Shown: piece after piece, positions 22,882 to 31,853 of the stretch
How positions within the stretch are numbered: the first letter of the stretch is position 1
Layout of the letters: each line of letters begins with the position of its first letter
Assembly: GCF_963515715.1 (NCBI RefSeq)
Contig: NZ_CAUPZS010000021.1
Coordinates: forward strand, 1 to 64,000
DNA: 64,000 bases
Reading direction: 5' to 3'
Source: Clostridium_AW sp963515715
GTDB lineage: Bacteria > Bacillota > Clostridia > Clostridiales > Clostridiaceae
The notes under the pieces: generated by a model
Database searches by the model: none
What the model saw: the letters and a program-made list of their open reading frames with translations, nothing else
Told to the model about the DNA's origin: nothing
Made by a program: the position numbers and the translations under genes

Positions 22882-24852
22882 TCATTCTGCTTTTATTTTT
22901 ATAGTTTTATTTATATGTTTGAAAGGAGTGAATGGTTTTCCTCCCCCTTCATAGAACTTACCAAAGTACTCAACATACTGTAATCTTGAAGTATGAACAT
23001 AAGCACCTAACACATTTATCAGTAGATTAAATACATGACCTATGATAAATATTAATGGTCCAAATATCCAAGCCTTTACTCCATTTCCTAAAAAACTAAT
23101 AATTAGATTTAATGCTCCACCTATAAATCCTGTAGCTAATCCAAGAGCCATAAGTCTTGAATAAGAAACCAAGTCTCCTATATAACCAGTTATTCCATAT
23201 AGCCCATATAGTCCTGCACCTAGTTTTGCACCAATTCCTTTGTTTTCCCTTCCTTGGGTTAATACAAGTCCTATCATACCAGCAAACATAATATACTTGA
23301 TTATATTCATGCTTCCTTGCAGAGCTTCTATATTTGCAAAACTTCCACCAAGGTAAAGAATTACAGTAACTAAAGTGATATACCAAAGTCCTACATCATA
23401 AAAGGCATCTAAATAAAGTTTATTTTTAATTAATAAATAAGCTTTTATTCCTAATCCAACAAACACATGTATCAAGCCAAAGCCTATGGATACTAAAAGA
23501 ATAAAGTTAGCATTATCTTCTGGTTTAATCCATACAGCTGGAATATCTATAGCGCCGGTAAAAAAACTACCGTACATAATTCCCCAGAAAATTGTAGGTA
23601 AACTCAAATAAAAGAATAGTCTTACAAAGTTTCTGGTTTCTTTTTCTAGTGGTACAAATTTTAAAGCCAATGTAGTTGCTACTAGCATTAATAGTCCATA
23701 ACCAGCGTCAGACAACATCATACCGAAAAATATTAAGTAAAAAGGCATTAATAATGGCGTCGGATCAATTTCATTGTATTTTGGCAAACTATACATGGAT
23801 GTTATAGATTCAAAAGGTTGTATTGCAGAATTATTTTTAAGCATTATAGGAACATCATCTTCTTCTGATGGTTCTGTAAAACTTATATGATAATCCCCCG
23901 TTACAGTTTTTATAACCTTTTCAAACTCCACCTTTTCTTCTTCTGGAACCCATCCATTGATTACAAAAACTTTATCTGTATTTAAAAAATTCTCACTAAC
24001 TTTAGCCTTTTCAAGTTCGTTTCCTAAGTACTCATAAACTATTTTTAAATTCTCTAACTTATCGTCTTTATTACCTAAGGACTTGATTTCTTCAATCAAT
24101 CTAGATTTTTCTTCCTTTAGGGAAATAATTTTCCCTTCATAATCGGATATTATCTCTTTAGGAGAATCCTTGTAAGCTAAATTAGCTCTAGCAAAGCCAT
24201 ATTTTCTTAGTATTTCCTCTACTTCTTCTATTTTATCTTTATAAACTAAAAGGAGTATGTTCAGTTCCTCTTGAGCTTCGCTAATGTTTTCTAAATAACA
24301 TTCTTTAACACTACTTTCTATTTCTTCTCTGAAACTATCCTTTAAATTTCTTGGTATAGTTCCTAAGAAACTAGCTACTGTCTTAACAGAATCCAATTCC
24401 CTTAATGGCGCATCTAAACTTTTCCACGGCTTTAATATATCAATGTCTGCCATTAGCTTAGATATTTCATTATTTATGGAATTTAGCCTGTCCTCTTTGC
24501 TTCTTAATACGTTATAAACATTTTCCCAATCAGAATTTTTTTCAAAAATCTTTAATTCTTTATAAGAAAAGTTTGGTTTTTCTTTAAGCTTATCTTTTAT
24601 ACTACTTTTTGGCGACCAATATTTACTTATTGTATCTATTGAGAACTTCACTTTAGATTGACTACTTTCTAATTCAGTTACACTAGTAGTATCAGTATAT
24701 GCTTTAACATAATCAACATCTTCTTTAGTGACTATATCTTCACCTAAGTTGATAAATTGAACTTTAGAAAAACCTTGAAATCTTTGAAGTAATTCATCTT
24801 TTACTGATTTAAATACAAGCAGAGAGAACTTATTCATTTTAACTATAGCCAT
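22882..24852 (-). CDS. ntpI: V-type ATPase subunit I (a-type stator)
   Basis: The 656-residue a-type subunit has a cytoplasmic coiled-coil half (about residues 1-330) that binds the peripheral stalks and a C-terminal half with seven or eight membrane helices that provides the ion half-channels beside the K ring. Family motifs seen include PTPLLMPFYLIFFGMMLSDAGYG and GYIGDLVSYSRLMALGLATG; the latter contains the essential Arg of the ion path. It overlaps the gap before subunit K and starts two bases before the end of NtpF, so translation is probably coupled. Complete. Confidence 0.95.
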   Translation of the reverse strand: MAIVKMNKFSLLVFKSVKDELLQRFQGFSKVQFINLGEDIVTKEDVDYVKAYTDTTSVTELESSQSKVKFSIDTISKYWSPKSSIKDKLKEKPNFSYKELKIFEKNSDWENVYNVLRSKEDRLNSINNEISKLMADIDILKPWKSLDAPLRELDSVKTVASFLGTIPRNLKDSFREEIESSVKECYLENISEAQEELNILLLVYKDKIEEVEEILRKYGFARANLAYKDSPKEIISDYEGKIISLKEEKSRLIEEIKSLGNKDDKLENLKIVYEYLGNELEKAKVSENFLNTDKVFVINGWVPEEEKVEFEKVIKTVTGDYHISFTEPSEEDDVPIMLKNNSAIQPFESITSMYSLPKYNEIDPTPLLMPFYLIFFGMMLSDAGYGLLMLVATTLALKFVPLEKETRNFVRLFFYLSLPTIFWGIMYGSFFTGAIDIPAVWIKPEDNANFILLVSIGFGLIHVFVGLGIKAYLLIKNKLYLDAFYDVGLWYITLVTVILYLGGSFANIEALQGSMNIIKYIMFAGMIGLVLTQGRENKGIGAKLGAGLYGLYGITGYIGDLVSYSRLMALGLATGFIGGALNLIISFLGNGVKAWIFGPLIFIIGHVFNLLINVLGAYVHTSRLQYVEYFGKFYEGGGKPFTPFKHINKTIKIKAE

Positions 24853-24853
24853 A

Positions 24854-25165
24854 TTATTTCACTATCCTCTCAACTATTAAATTTATAGCTTTCTCCATTT
24901 TATCATCAGGTATATTTATAATATCACTTATATCTTTTTCAGCTCCCTCCTTTATTCTTTCGCCCTCTTCCTCACCTTTTTTTAAGGCTTCTGATACCAT
25001 GTTGTTAGCTAATGAGTTAGCTTCATCGATTATTCTCTTGTACTCTGCAATAGATTTGATTTCTGCATTCTTAATAATATCTTTGCTTTCTTGCTGAGCA
25101 GCTTTTATTATTTCTTCTCCTTTGGTTTCAGCATCTTTTATGCTGTTTAAAGCTTCTATGGCCAA
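24854..25165 (-). CDS. ntpF: V-type ATPase subunit G/H (peripheral stalk helix)
   Basis: A 103-residue, highly charged, almost wholly helical protein that pairs with subunit E to make the peripheral stalk. It is first in the operon, as ntpF is in E. hirae. Translation starts at TTG, supported by a near-perfect AAGGAGGTG five bases upstream. The repetitive pattern (GEEIIKAAQQESKDIIKNAE) is typical. The name varies (subunit G, H or AhaH), so the symbol is by position and form rather than by strong sequence identity. Confidence 0.88.
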   Translation of the reverse strand: MAIEALNSIKDAETKGEEIIKAAQQESKDIIKNAEIKSIAEYKRIIDEANSLANNMVSEALKKGEEEGERIKEGAEKDISDIINIPDDKMEKAINLIVERIVK

Positions 25166-25256
25166 AATAACACCTCCTTACACAACCAACAAGTTGTAAA
25201 TATTTGCTTATTAAAATTTTAAAATTTAAATAAGATTAAATAATATTTATAAAATC

Positions 25257-25286
25257 ATTATAATACTTATAATCTATCATAATCAA
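25257..25286 (-). promoter_or_regulatory. Promoter of the V-type ATPase operon
   Basis: Minus-strand -35 TTGATT (25281-25286), 18-base spacer, consensus -10 TATAAT (25257-25262). The 5' UTR would be about 85 bases, with no strong hairpin visible. Confidence 0.55.
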
Positions 25287-25354
25287 TAAATTATTATTAA
25301 AATTCCCAATTGTAAGACTTTTTTATTTTATACATTTTTAATATACATTATAAA

Positions 25355-27079
25355 TCATCTACAGCATTTTTCAATAAGAAAATTTAAATTTCTGCATAAA
25401 TATTTATTATTTTCGCAAAACAATATATAATAATCCCCTGTTACAACTATTGATTTTTCAATATATTGAAGTATATCTATATTAAATTTTTCTATATGAT
25501 AATTATTCATCTTATCCTTATTAACAATTCCTTCATCCACAGCTAACTTCATAATCTCTTTATTAAAATTTTTGTTTTCTTCCCTTTCTAGAAAACTCGG
25601 AAGCCATCTTTTCTTGTTAAATAATAAATAATCAAATTTTATTATTTCTTTAAGGTCATAGCTGTCATTTTTTAAAATTTCATTGTTAAATTCCAAGAAT
25701 ACTTTGTAATAATCAGAGGATGATATATTCCTAGACATATATCCCTTTGTATAAAAAAATTCTCCAAGAGAATGATAAAAATCATATGGAGTTTTAAATT
25801 TATCAATAAAATATTTAACAATAGTTCTGAATTTACCAGAATTATAGTATTTATCTACCATTTCCTCAACTCTTTTCAATTGAACTATTTCTTCATAGGA
25901 TATATGGTTATTTCTCAATATTTCATATGGTGGATATGGAGAGTAAACCATTCCCCACATAGATGCTTCTTCCCTCATTTGAGAACCCTTTAATAACTTT
26001 AAAAATCCTAGCTGGATTTCTTCTGGTTCAATTGAGTACAGATCGTTAAATGATTTAATAAAAGATTGATAACTCTCCCCTGGAAGTCCTGCAATAAGAT
26101 CCAAGTGTTGTTTAATATTTTTTACTTTTATTAATTCATCGACCTTTTCTTTTATATCTTTAAAATTTACTTCTCTATTAATGTTTTTTAACACTTCATC
26201 ATTTGTAGTTTGCACTCCTACTTCAAATTGAAATTTTCCAACAGACGCTTTAGATAAGAGCTCTATTTCCTCCTTTGTTAAAATATCTGCAGATATTTCA
26301 AAATGAAATGTAGTTTCAGTATCTTCATTTATTAAAAAACTCCATATTTCCATTGCAAATTCTCTATTACAATTAAATGTTCTATCAACAAATTTAACTA
26401 ACCTGACTTTTTTATCTATAAAAAATTCCAATTCATTCTTTACTCTATTAATATTTAAAAACCTTACTCCTCTTATGGTTGAAGATAGGCAGTACTTGCA
26501 ATTAAACGGGCACCCCCTAGATGCTTCATAATAGACAATCTTATTATCTAAATTGTCTTCAGGTTTATAAGGAAAAGCTACTTTATTTACGTCCATTAGT
26601 TCTCTATTTCCGGTAAATATAGAAGAATCCTCTTTATAGTATATACCTTTTACTTTGTTAATATTTAAATTTAATGCTTCACCCTTAGACTTTTGCCTTA
26701 TAATATGTTCAACAAATTCTCTATAGGTTTCCTCTCCTTCTCCCGTGATTAAATAATCACAGTATCCTCTTTCTAAATAATATCTTGGGTCATAAGACAC
26801 TTCTGGTCCACCAAAAAGTATTAATATGTCTTTATTTATTAATTTTATAAGTGTTGTAACTCTTTCAACAAATTCTATATTCCAGATATAACATGAAAAT
26901 CCTACTATATCTGGTTTTTCTTCAATTATATTTTGAACTATCCTCTCCATATTATCATTTATAGAAAACTCCTTAATCTTACAATCATAAGATAGGTCTT
27001 CTGTAAAAGCTTTTAGATATCTTACTGCTAAATTACTATGTATATATTTTGCATTTAGTGCTGTTAATAATATTTTCAT
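25355..27079 (-). CDS. B12-binding-domain radical SAM protein with DUF4080-type C terminus
   Basis: A 574-residue protein with an N-terminal cobalamin-binding-like Rossmann domain (about 1-140, ending in LFGGPEVSYDP) and a radical SAM TIM-barrel with the cluster motif CPFNCKYC near residue 192. A C-terminal region of about 200 residues matches the DUF4080 group. I see no DxHxxG base-off cobalamin motif, so B12 may bind base-on or not at all. Such proteins modify unknown substrates, often by methylation or ring chemistry. It follows a methyltransferase-like gene by nine bases in one transcript. The substrate is unknown. Confidence 0.85.
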   Translation of the reverse strand: MKILLTALNAKYIHSNLAVRYLKAFTEDLSYDCKIKEFSINDNMERIVQNIIEEKPDIVGFSCYIWNIEFVERVTTLIKLINKDILILFGGPEVSYDPRYYLERGYCDYLITGEGEETYREFVEHIIRQKSKGEALNLNINKVKGIYYKEDSSIFTGNRELMDVNKVAFPYKPEDNLDNKIVYYEASRGCPFNCKYCLSSTIRGVRFLNINRVKNELEFFIDKKVRLVKFVDRTFNCNREFAMEIWSFLINEDTETTFHFEISADILTKEEIELLSKASVGKFQFEVGVQTTNDEVLKNINREVNFKDIKEKVDELIKVKNIKQHLDLIAGLPGESYQSFIKSFNDLYSIEPEEIQLGFLKLLKGSQMREEASMWGMVYSPYPPYEILRNNHISYEEIVQLKRVEEMVDKYYNSGKFRTIVKYFIDKFKTPYDFYHSLGEFFYTKGYMSRNISSSDYYKVFLEFNNEILKNDSYDLKEIIKFDYLLFNKKRWLPSFLEREENKNFNKEIMKLAVDEGIVNKDKMNNYHIEKFNIDILQYIEKSIVVTGDYYILFCENNKYLCRNLNFLIEKCCR

Positions 27080-27088
27080 TTTTTCCTC

Positions 27089-27598
27089 CTAATAAGATTC
27101 TCGTTTTTTTGCTTTAATAAAATATAAACCATCCCTTTCTAGTGAATCTGTTATTATAAAGTAATGGTTTAATAGCTTTAATATATTATCTTTTGAATTA
27201 TCCCTAAATATATTATAATCTTTAATATTTATTTCTTTTATATTATTATCGGGAAGTTTAATTTTTATTTTAGAATGGAAAAATTTATTGTATTTCTTGT
27301 CTATATCCCATATATATATACTTCCCTCCTCTTTAAGATATTTATATATATCTTTAAATAAGCTCTCTTTGCTAGTTTTAAGAAGCATACTGCTTAATGT
27401 AAAAAACAGTGTACAGCAATCATAATAATTTTCTTCTATATCTACATCATCTTTCCTCTCATCTATATAATTAACATCAAAATTTCCACTAAAGTGTTTA
27501 CTTACATTGTATATTACACCATAGTTCTTAATTCCAATATCTAAAATATTCCCTTGGATTTTTTCATTACTTAAATCTATTAATGCTTCTTTAACCAA
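27089..27598 (-). CDS. Small class I SAM-methyltransferase-like protein
   Basis: A 169-residue protein with features of a class I methyltransferase fold: GNILDIGIKNYG (about 15-26) resembles motif I, NVNYIDE-like acidic residues follow, then YYDCCTLFFTLSSM (motif IV region) and YLKEEGSIYIWDID (post-motif). It is shorter than typical enzymes and motif I is degenerate (no GxGxG), so it may be a non-catalytic relative. Translation starts at TTG preceded by AAGGCGGTGAT. It sits directly before the radical SAM gene, nine bases apart. I infer a joint function, but the substrate is not known. Confidence 0.6.
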   Translation of the reverse strand: MVKEALIDLSNEKIQGNILDIGIKNYGVIYNVSKHFSGNFDVNYIDERKDDVDIEENYYDCCTLFFTLSSMLLKTSKESLFKDIYKYLKEEGSIYIWDIDKKYNKFFHSKIKIKLPDNNIKEINIKDYNIFRDNSKDNILKLLNHYFIITDSLERDGLYFIKAKKRESY

Positions 27599-27636
27599 AT
27601 AAAAATCACCGCCTTTTATATTATTAATTCTTTTAA

Positions 27637-27665
27637 AAATATAAAAATCCTCTAAAGGCAGAGGA
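27637..27665 (-). terminator. Terminator of the phospholipase C-like gene
   Basis: Stem TCCTCT / AGAGGA (27648-27653, 27660-27665), extended by A/T pairs, followed on the minus strand by TTTTTATATTTTT. Confidence 0.75.
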
Positions 27666-27673
27666 CTTTTATA

Positions 27674-28387
27674 TTAATTATTATTTTCTTTTATAACTTC
27701 ATAAAAATCCACCATAAAACCTGCGGTAGTTTTTTGAGCTGCTTTTAATATAGTACAAGCAATTGAGGAATACCTTTCCTCAATGTTTCTATTGCTTAAA
27801 TTCTTTAAATAAGTATTATTAGCTAAAAAAGCATTGTTAATAATATAATTATCCAAAGTCTTGTATCTAACAACTCCACTATCCGCTATAAAAGAATAGT
27901 CACTTAATAATCTACTTATAATCCATAATTCAAATCTTCTATGACTTTTTAATAGTTTATTATTAACATGTTGAGGAACAGTAACATCCTGTATTAAATG
28001 ACAGGCAGCTCCAAAGTAAAACATCGCTTTAGGCATATTATTTTCTTTCAAGTATGATAAAGATTTATCATAGTATTTTTTACATTCAATTAATGCATTG
28101 GAAAATCCATAAAGACCCCTTCCTTTACTAAAATGAAAAAAATGATTAGAACTCTTAAAATCCTGATCTGCCCATGTTGTACCTTCATTTATATATGATA
28201 TATATTCTTTGAAAAAATTATATTCTTCTTCATAACCATCATTTTTTAATAGTTCTAAGGATTGAATCATTATAAACTTATGAACTGTACAATAAGTTTT
28301 TAAAAATTTTTTCTTTAATGGGTTAACAGCATAAAATATACCTCTTAATGCACTGCCATAGGTTTTTTCTATTTTATTATTATCCAT
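27674..28387 (-). CDS. Zinc-dependent phospholipase C-family protein without signal peptide
   Basis: A 237-residue helical protein of the zinc phospholipase C / P1-nuclease-like fold. The zinc ligands seen in Clostridium perfringens alpha-toxin can be placed: H36, an Asp near 74-76, H82 (NHFF), H130 and D134 (HLIQD), H140, H149 and E153 (H-x3-E). Alpha-toxin also uses the amino group of Trp1 after signal cleavage; this protein has no signal peptide and begins MDNNKIEK, so that ligand is absent and the protein should stay in the cytoplasm. There is no C-terminal C2-like lipid-binding domain. It is probably not a toxin; the substrate is unknown. Confidence 0.75.
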   Translation of the reverse strand: MDNNKIEKTYGSALRGIFYAVNPLKKKFLKTYCTVHKFIMIQSLELLKNDGYEEEYNFFKEYISYINEGTTWADQDFKSSNHFFHFSKGRGLYGFSNALIECKKYYDKSLSYLKENNMPKAMFYFGAACHLIQDVTVPQHVNNKLLKSHRRFELWIISRLLSDYSFIADSGVVRYKTLDNYIINNAFLANNTYLKNLSNRNIEERYSSIACTILKAAQKTTAGFMVDFYEVIKENNN

Positions 28388-28701
28388 TTCAATAACTATC
28401 TCCTTTTTTGTAAAAAGTAACTATAAGCTTCCTTATTATAATAAATAATTTTTATAAAATTATACATTATTTATTACAGTTTTTAAATATCTAAAGTTAA
28501 ATCTATAAAATTTTATTGAAATTTATTTTGCATTTCACTAGTTAAATTTTTCTCAATATTCCCATTTGATAAATCAGGTATTAATATGTTAAAAAATAAA
28601 TTATATACCATAATTATTAATTCTTCACTATAGATATATTGTAATAATAGATACTTTTAAGGAATATTAATTAATGTTAATAATATTAGAGGGAATCAAT
28701 A
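28388..28701. other. AT-rich divergent intergenic region
   Basis: This 314-base gap separates the divergent phospholipase C-like and SpoVB-like genes. It is over 80% A+T and holds no ORF with a ribosome site and no strong hairpin. TATA-like -10 words are common in it, but I find no convincing promoter spacing on either strand. An AGAGGGA ribosome site precedes the ATG at 28702. Confidence 0.5.
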
Positions 28702-30201
28702 ATGAAAAAAGACAGTTTTTTTAGAGACTCCTTTATTTTAATAGTATCAAACCTAATTACTGGTATATTTGGTTTTACATTTTCAATAATTCTTTCTTTA
28801 AAGTTAGGGCCAGAAGGGATGGGATTATACGGACTTGTAATGCCTATATATAATCTTTTTATATGCCTTATATGTGGTGGTATGGTTACTGCTGTATCTA
28901 AAGTAGCAGCTGAATACTGGAGTAAAAAAGATTTCACCAACTTAAAAAAAACCGTACATATAACTTTAATATTTGATATGATATGGTCATTAATTGTAGT
29001 CCTTTTAGTTTTTTTTAGTTCAAGCTACATTAGCAAAAATATTATTAAAGATATGAGGTCAATAAATTCACTAAAAGTTATATGCCCTGCTATGATTTTT
29101 GTTGCCTTTTCTTCTATATTAAAGGGGTTTTTTTATGGAATATCAAAGGTATCTATTCCTGCAATAATTGATATATTAGAAAAAGCTTTAAGAATTGTAA
29201 TAATAATAAGCGTAACGACTATTTTACCATCAAAAGAAATAGCGAGCACCGTTACATCTGCTTATATCGCACTTGCCTTTGGAGAATTTATTAGCGCACT
29301 TTTTCTTTATATATTTTACAAATTTAGTTGTAAGAATAATTATTTCTACAGGGGAAGAACAGAAGGGCGAGCCCAATTATTATTTAATGTATTAATAATG
29401 TCAATTCCTCTATCTTTAAATGGTTTTTTATCTACTGCACTATCTACAATATCGACGCTTATTATACCTAGAAGATTGATTTCTTCAGGTCTAGACTATA
29501 GTTCAGCTCTTTCCTTAATAGGTAAACTATCTGGTATGAGTATGAGTGTAGTTTTCTTCCCCATGGTAGTTATTAATTCTATATCTATCGTTCTTATTCC
29601 TGATTTATCTCAAAGCTTAGTAAACAAGAACCATTGGGAGACAGAAGAGAGGATTAGAAATGTTTTTAGAATTAGCTTTACGTTAGGTTTATCCACATTA
29701 ATTATATGTTCTACAATACCAGATGCTTTAGGAAGTATTATTTTTAAGCGAAATGATTTAGCTCAGTTTATTCTATTAGCATCTTTTACCGCTCCTTTTG
29801 TATATACATCAGCTACAACCTTCGGCATATTAAATGGTTTAGGAAGACAAGGAGCTTTGTTAAAAAATTCTTTAATAGTTTCAATAATGGAGATTATTTT
29901 ATTATATATATTAGTAGGAATTCCTAAAGTTAATATATACGGATATGGATTTACGGTAATAATAACCTCAATTACTACCCTTGTACTAAATCTAAAAGAA
30001 ATAAATAATAAAATACATTTAGATTTTGATACAAATAAATTTCTTATAATTATTCTAACTTCAATTTTAATGTACTTTTTATTAAATATGCTAAAAAATT
30101 TATTACCAAATAGTTTAGGAATTTTAAAATATTTATTTATAGTGGTTTTTGGCTTTTCCCAATTATATTTGTGTAAATTAATAATAGATAAAAGTGAATA
30201 G
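28702..30201 (+). CDS. MOP-superfamily flippase, stage V sporulation protein B-like
   Basis: A 499-residue membrane protein with about 14 hydrophobic helices, of the MOP superfamily that flips lipid-linked sugars. The N-terminal GPEGMGLYGLVMPIYNLFIC motif and the GGMVTAVSKVAAE loop match SpoVB, which is needed for spore cortex synthesis; the closely related paralogues of firmicutes make assignment within the family uncertain. It is a single-gene unit on the plus strand that converges on a second MOP protein, with a shared palindromic terminator. If it is SpoVB, expression would be in sporulating cells; no sporulation sigma site could be read with confidence. Confidence 0.75.
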   Translation: MKKDSFFRDSFILIVSNLITGIFGFTFSIILSLKLGPEGMGLYGLVMPIYNLFICLICGGMVTAVSKVAAEYWSKKDFTNLKKTVHITLIFDMIWSLIVVLLVFFSSSYISKNIIKDMRSINSLKVICPAMIFVAFSSILKGFFYGISKVSIPAIIDILEKALRIVIIISVTTILPSKEIASTVTSAYIALAFGEFISALFLYIFYKFSCKNNYFYRGRTEGRAQLLFNVLIMSIPLSLNGFLSTALSTISTLIIPRRLISSGLDYSSALSLIGKLSGMSMSVVFFPMVVINSISIVLIPDLSQSLVNKNHWETEERIRNVFRISFTLGLSTLIICSTIPDALGSIIFKRNDLAQFILLASFTAPFVYTSATTFGILNGLGRQGALLKNSLIVSIMEIILLYILVGIPKVNIYGYGFTVIITSITTLVLNLKEINNKIHLDFDTNKFLIIILTSILMYFLLNMLKNLLPNSLGILKYLFIVVFGFSQLYLCKLIIDKSE

Positions 30202-30225
30202 GATATCCTATTCACTTTTATCTAT
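30184..30225. terminator. Perfect 42-base palindrome between two convergent flippase genes
   Basis: A perfect palindrome centred at 30204/30205 (core GTGAATAGG / CCTATTCAC) covers the stop codon of the plus-strand gene and ends six bases before the stop codon of the minus-strand gene. With A/T-rich ends it forms a terminator in both directions. Confidence 0.85.
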
Positions 30226-30230
30226 CTAAA

Positions 30231-31838
30231 TTATCTTACTCTCTTCATTATAAATTGAGGTATAAACCTCCTTAGTTTCGATGGAATAATTTCAAAATCT
30301 TCTTCCTTTATTCCACCTGTTAATATAAGGGCAAATATATATGAATATATCCCAATTATTATAGATATGAGCGTAGCCACCGCATTTCTTATATATCCAC
30401 TGCCTATAAATTTAAGTATCATAAATGACAAGTTAAAAGAAGCATATACCATACCACTCATAAACAGCGATGATATTATTGGCTTTACTGCCCCTCTGTA
30501 TAGTTTTAATTTTACATTTAGAGTTTTCTTTATCATTCTTCCATTTAATAATATTGGTATTATGTATCCAATTATACTTCCATAAACAGCTCCTAATATA
30601 TTTATGCTTGGAATAGCAATTAAATAATAGTTTGCTACTATTTTAAATATTATTCCAATAACAGAGTAAATTGTTGCCGTATAAAGTTTTCCTACACTCT
30701 GTAAAATTGTAGTTTGAATTTGCATAATTGACATTAGCACTAATACTATAGAACCGTAAGTCATTAAAAATGCTCCTTCACCAAACTTTAACATATAAAA
30801 AACTTGGTTGCTTAGTATTGATAATCCAAAAGCAGATGGTATAGCAACTAAGAAACACACTCTAAAAGCATACATTATTTTACTTTTCACTTGCTTTCTA
30901 TTGTTTACCGCTGCTGCACTAGCGATAGCTGGCAAAATTGCAACAGCTAAAGAAGTCACTATTGCTATAGGTACATTTATCAATTGCTGATACTTTACTA
31001 GATATCCATATAAAGTTGATGCATAAGCATCTGGCAATCCTCCTGCCATCAACCTTACTTTAGTATTAGCTACGTCAATTAAATTTCCTGCATAAGTCAT
31101 ACCCACACATATAGTAATTGGTATACCATAGTTTGCTATTTTTTTTACAATCTCTTTTGTAGAATGTCTTTTTATTTCAAGTTCACTATATCCTTTTGGT
31201 ACTTTAATTCTTTTATTTCTCTCATAATAAAACATTAAATAGATAGCAGAAAAAAAGGCTCCTAAAGATGTGCCTATTGTTGCTCCAGCACATCCAGCTT
31301 CTACTCCATATTTAATAAGAATTGAAGCAAATACTAATGAAAAAATAGCATTTGCAAATTGCTCAATAACTTGTGACATTGCCGTAGGCACCATATTGCC
31401 CCATCCTTGAAAATATCCTCTATAAGCTGAAGCTACAGAGGTAAATAATATAGCTGGTGATAATGCAAGTATGGATAAGTATGCATTCTCATAATGAACT
31501 AGCTTGGACAAAGGTTTTGCAAAAATCATCATAAGAACCGTCATTAAAATTCCAATTATTAGCAATATAAATCTTGATAATTTAAAACTTTTTAATGCAT
31601 CTTTATAGTTCTTTACCGCAGTTAATTCAGAAATAAGCTTTGAAATAGCAACTGGTATCCCAGCATTAGTTATAACATATATGAATACATACACAGAATA
31701 CGCCGCTCCATATACGCCATACCCTTCATCTGTTATAATTCCTTTTAAAAAAGGTATGTATAGTAGAGATAATACCTTTGCTATCATACCAGCAGCGGAC
31801 AACACCGCAAAACCTTTAGTAGTTGATCCGTCACTCAT
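30231..31838 (-). CDS. MOP-superfamily flippase (YtgP/MurJ-like)
   Basis: A 535-residue protein with about 14 membrane helices. The N terminus TKGFAVLSAAGMIAKVLSLLYIP and the DEGYGVYGAAYSVYVFIYVITNAGIPVAISKLISE region match the Bacillus YtgP group, which transports lipid II (MurJ function), and related polysaccharide exporters. It lies 15 bases after the pseudouridine synthase gene, so it is probably the downstream end of the FtsA-like/M20/RluA transcript. Being next to a SpoVB-like paralogue suggests one supplies vegetative and the other spore peptidoglycan, but this is inference. Confidence 0.8.
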   Translation of the reverse strand: MSDGSTTKGFAVLSAAGMIAKVLSLLYIPFLKGIITDEGYGVYGAAYSVYVFIYVITNAGIPVAISKLISELTAVKNYKDALKSFKLSRFILLIIGILMTVLMMIFAKPLSKLVHYENAYLSILALSPAILFTSVASAYRGYFQGWGNMVPTAMSQVIEQFANAIFSLVFASILIKYGVEAGCAGATIGTSLGAFFSAIYLMFYYERNKRIKVPKGYSELEIKRHSTKEIVKKIANYGIPITICVGMTYAGNLIDVANTKVRLMAGGLPDAYASTLYGYLVKYQQLINVPIAIVTSLAVAILPAIASAAAVNNRKQVKSKIMYAFRVCFLVAIPSAFGLSILSNQVFYMLKFGEGAFLMTYGSIVLVLMSIMQIQTTILQSVGKLYTATIYSVIGIIFKIVANYYLIAIPSINILGAVYGSIIGYIIPILLNGRMIKKTLNVKLKLYRGAVKPIISSLFMSGMVYASFNLSFMILKFIGSGYIRNAVATLISIIIGIYSYIFALILTGGIKEEDFEIIPSKLRRFIPQFIMKRVR

Positions 31839-31853
31839 CGTTAATCTCCTTAA

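Noticed and set aside
27674..28387. Secreted alpha-toxin-type virulence factor
   Set aside because: No signal peptide, no C2-like domain and no N-terminal Trp; a cytosolic relative is more likely.
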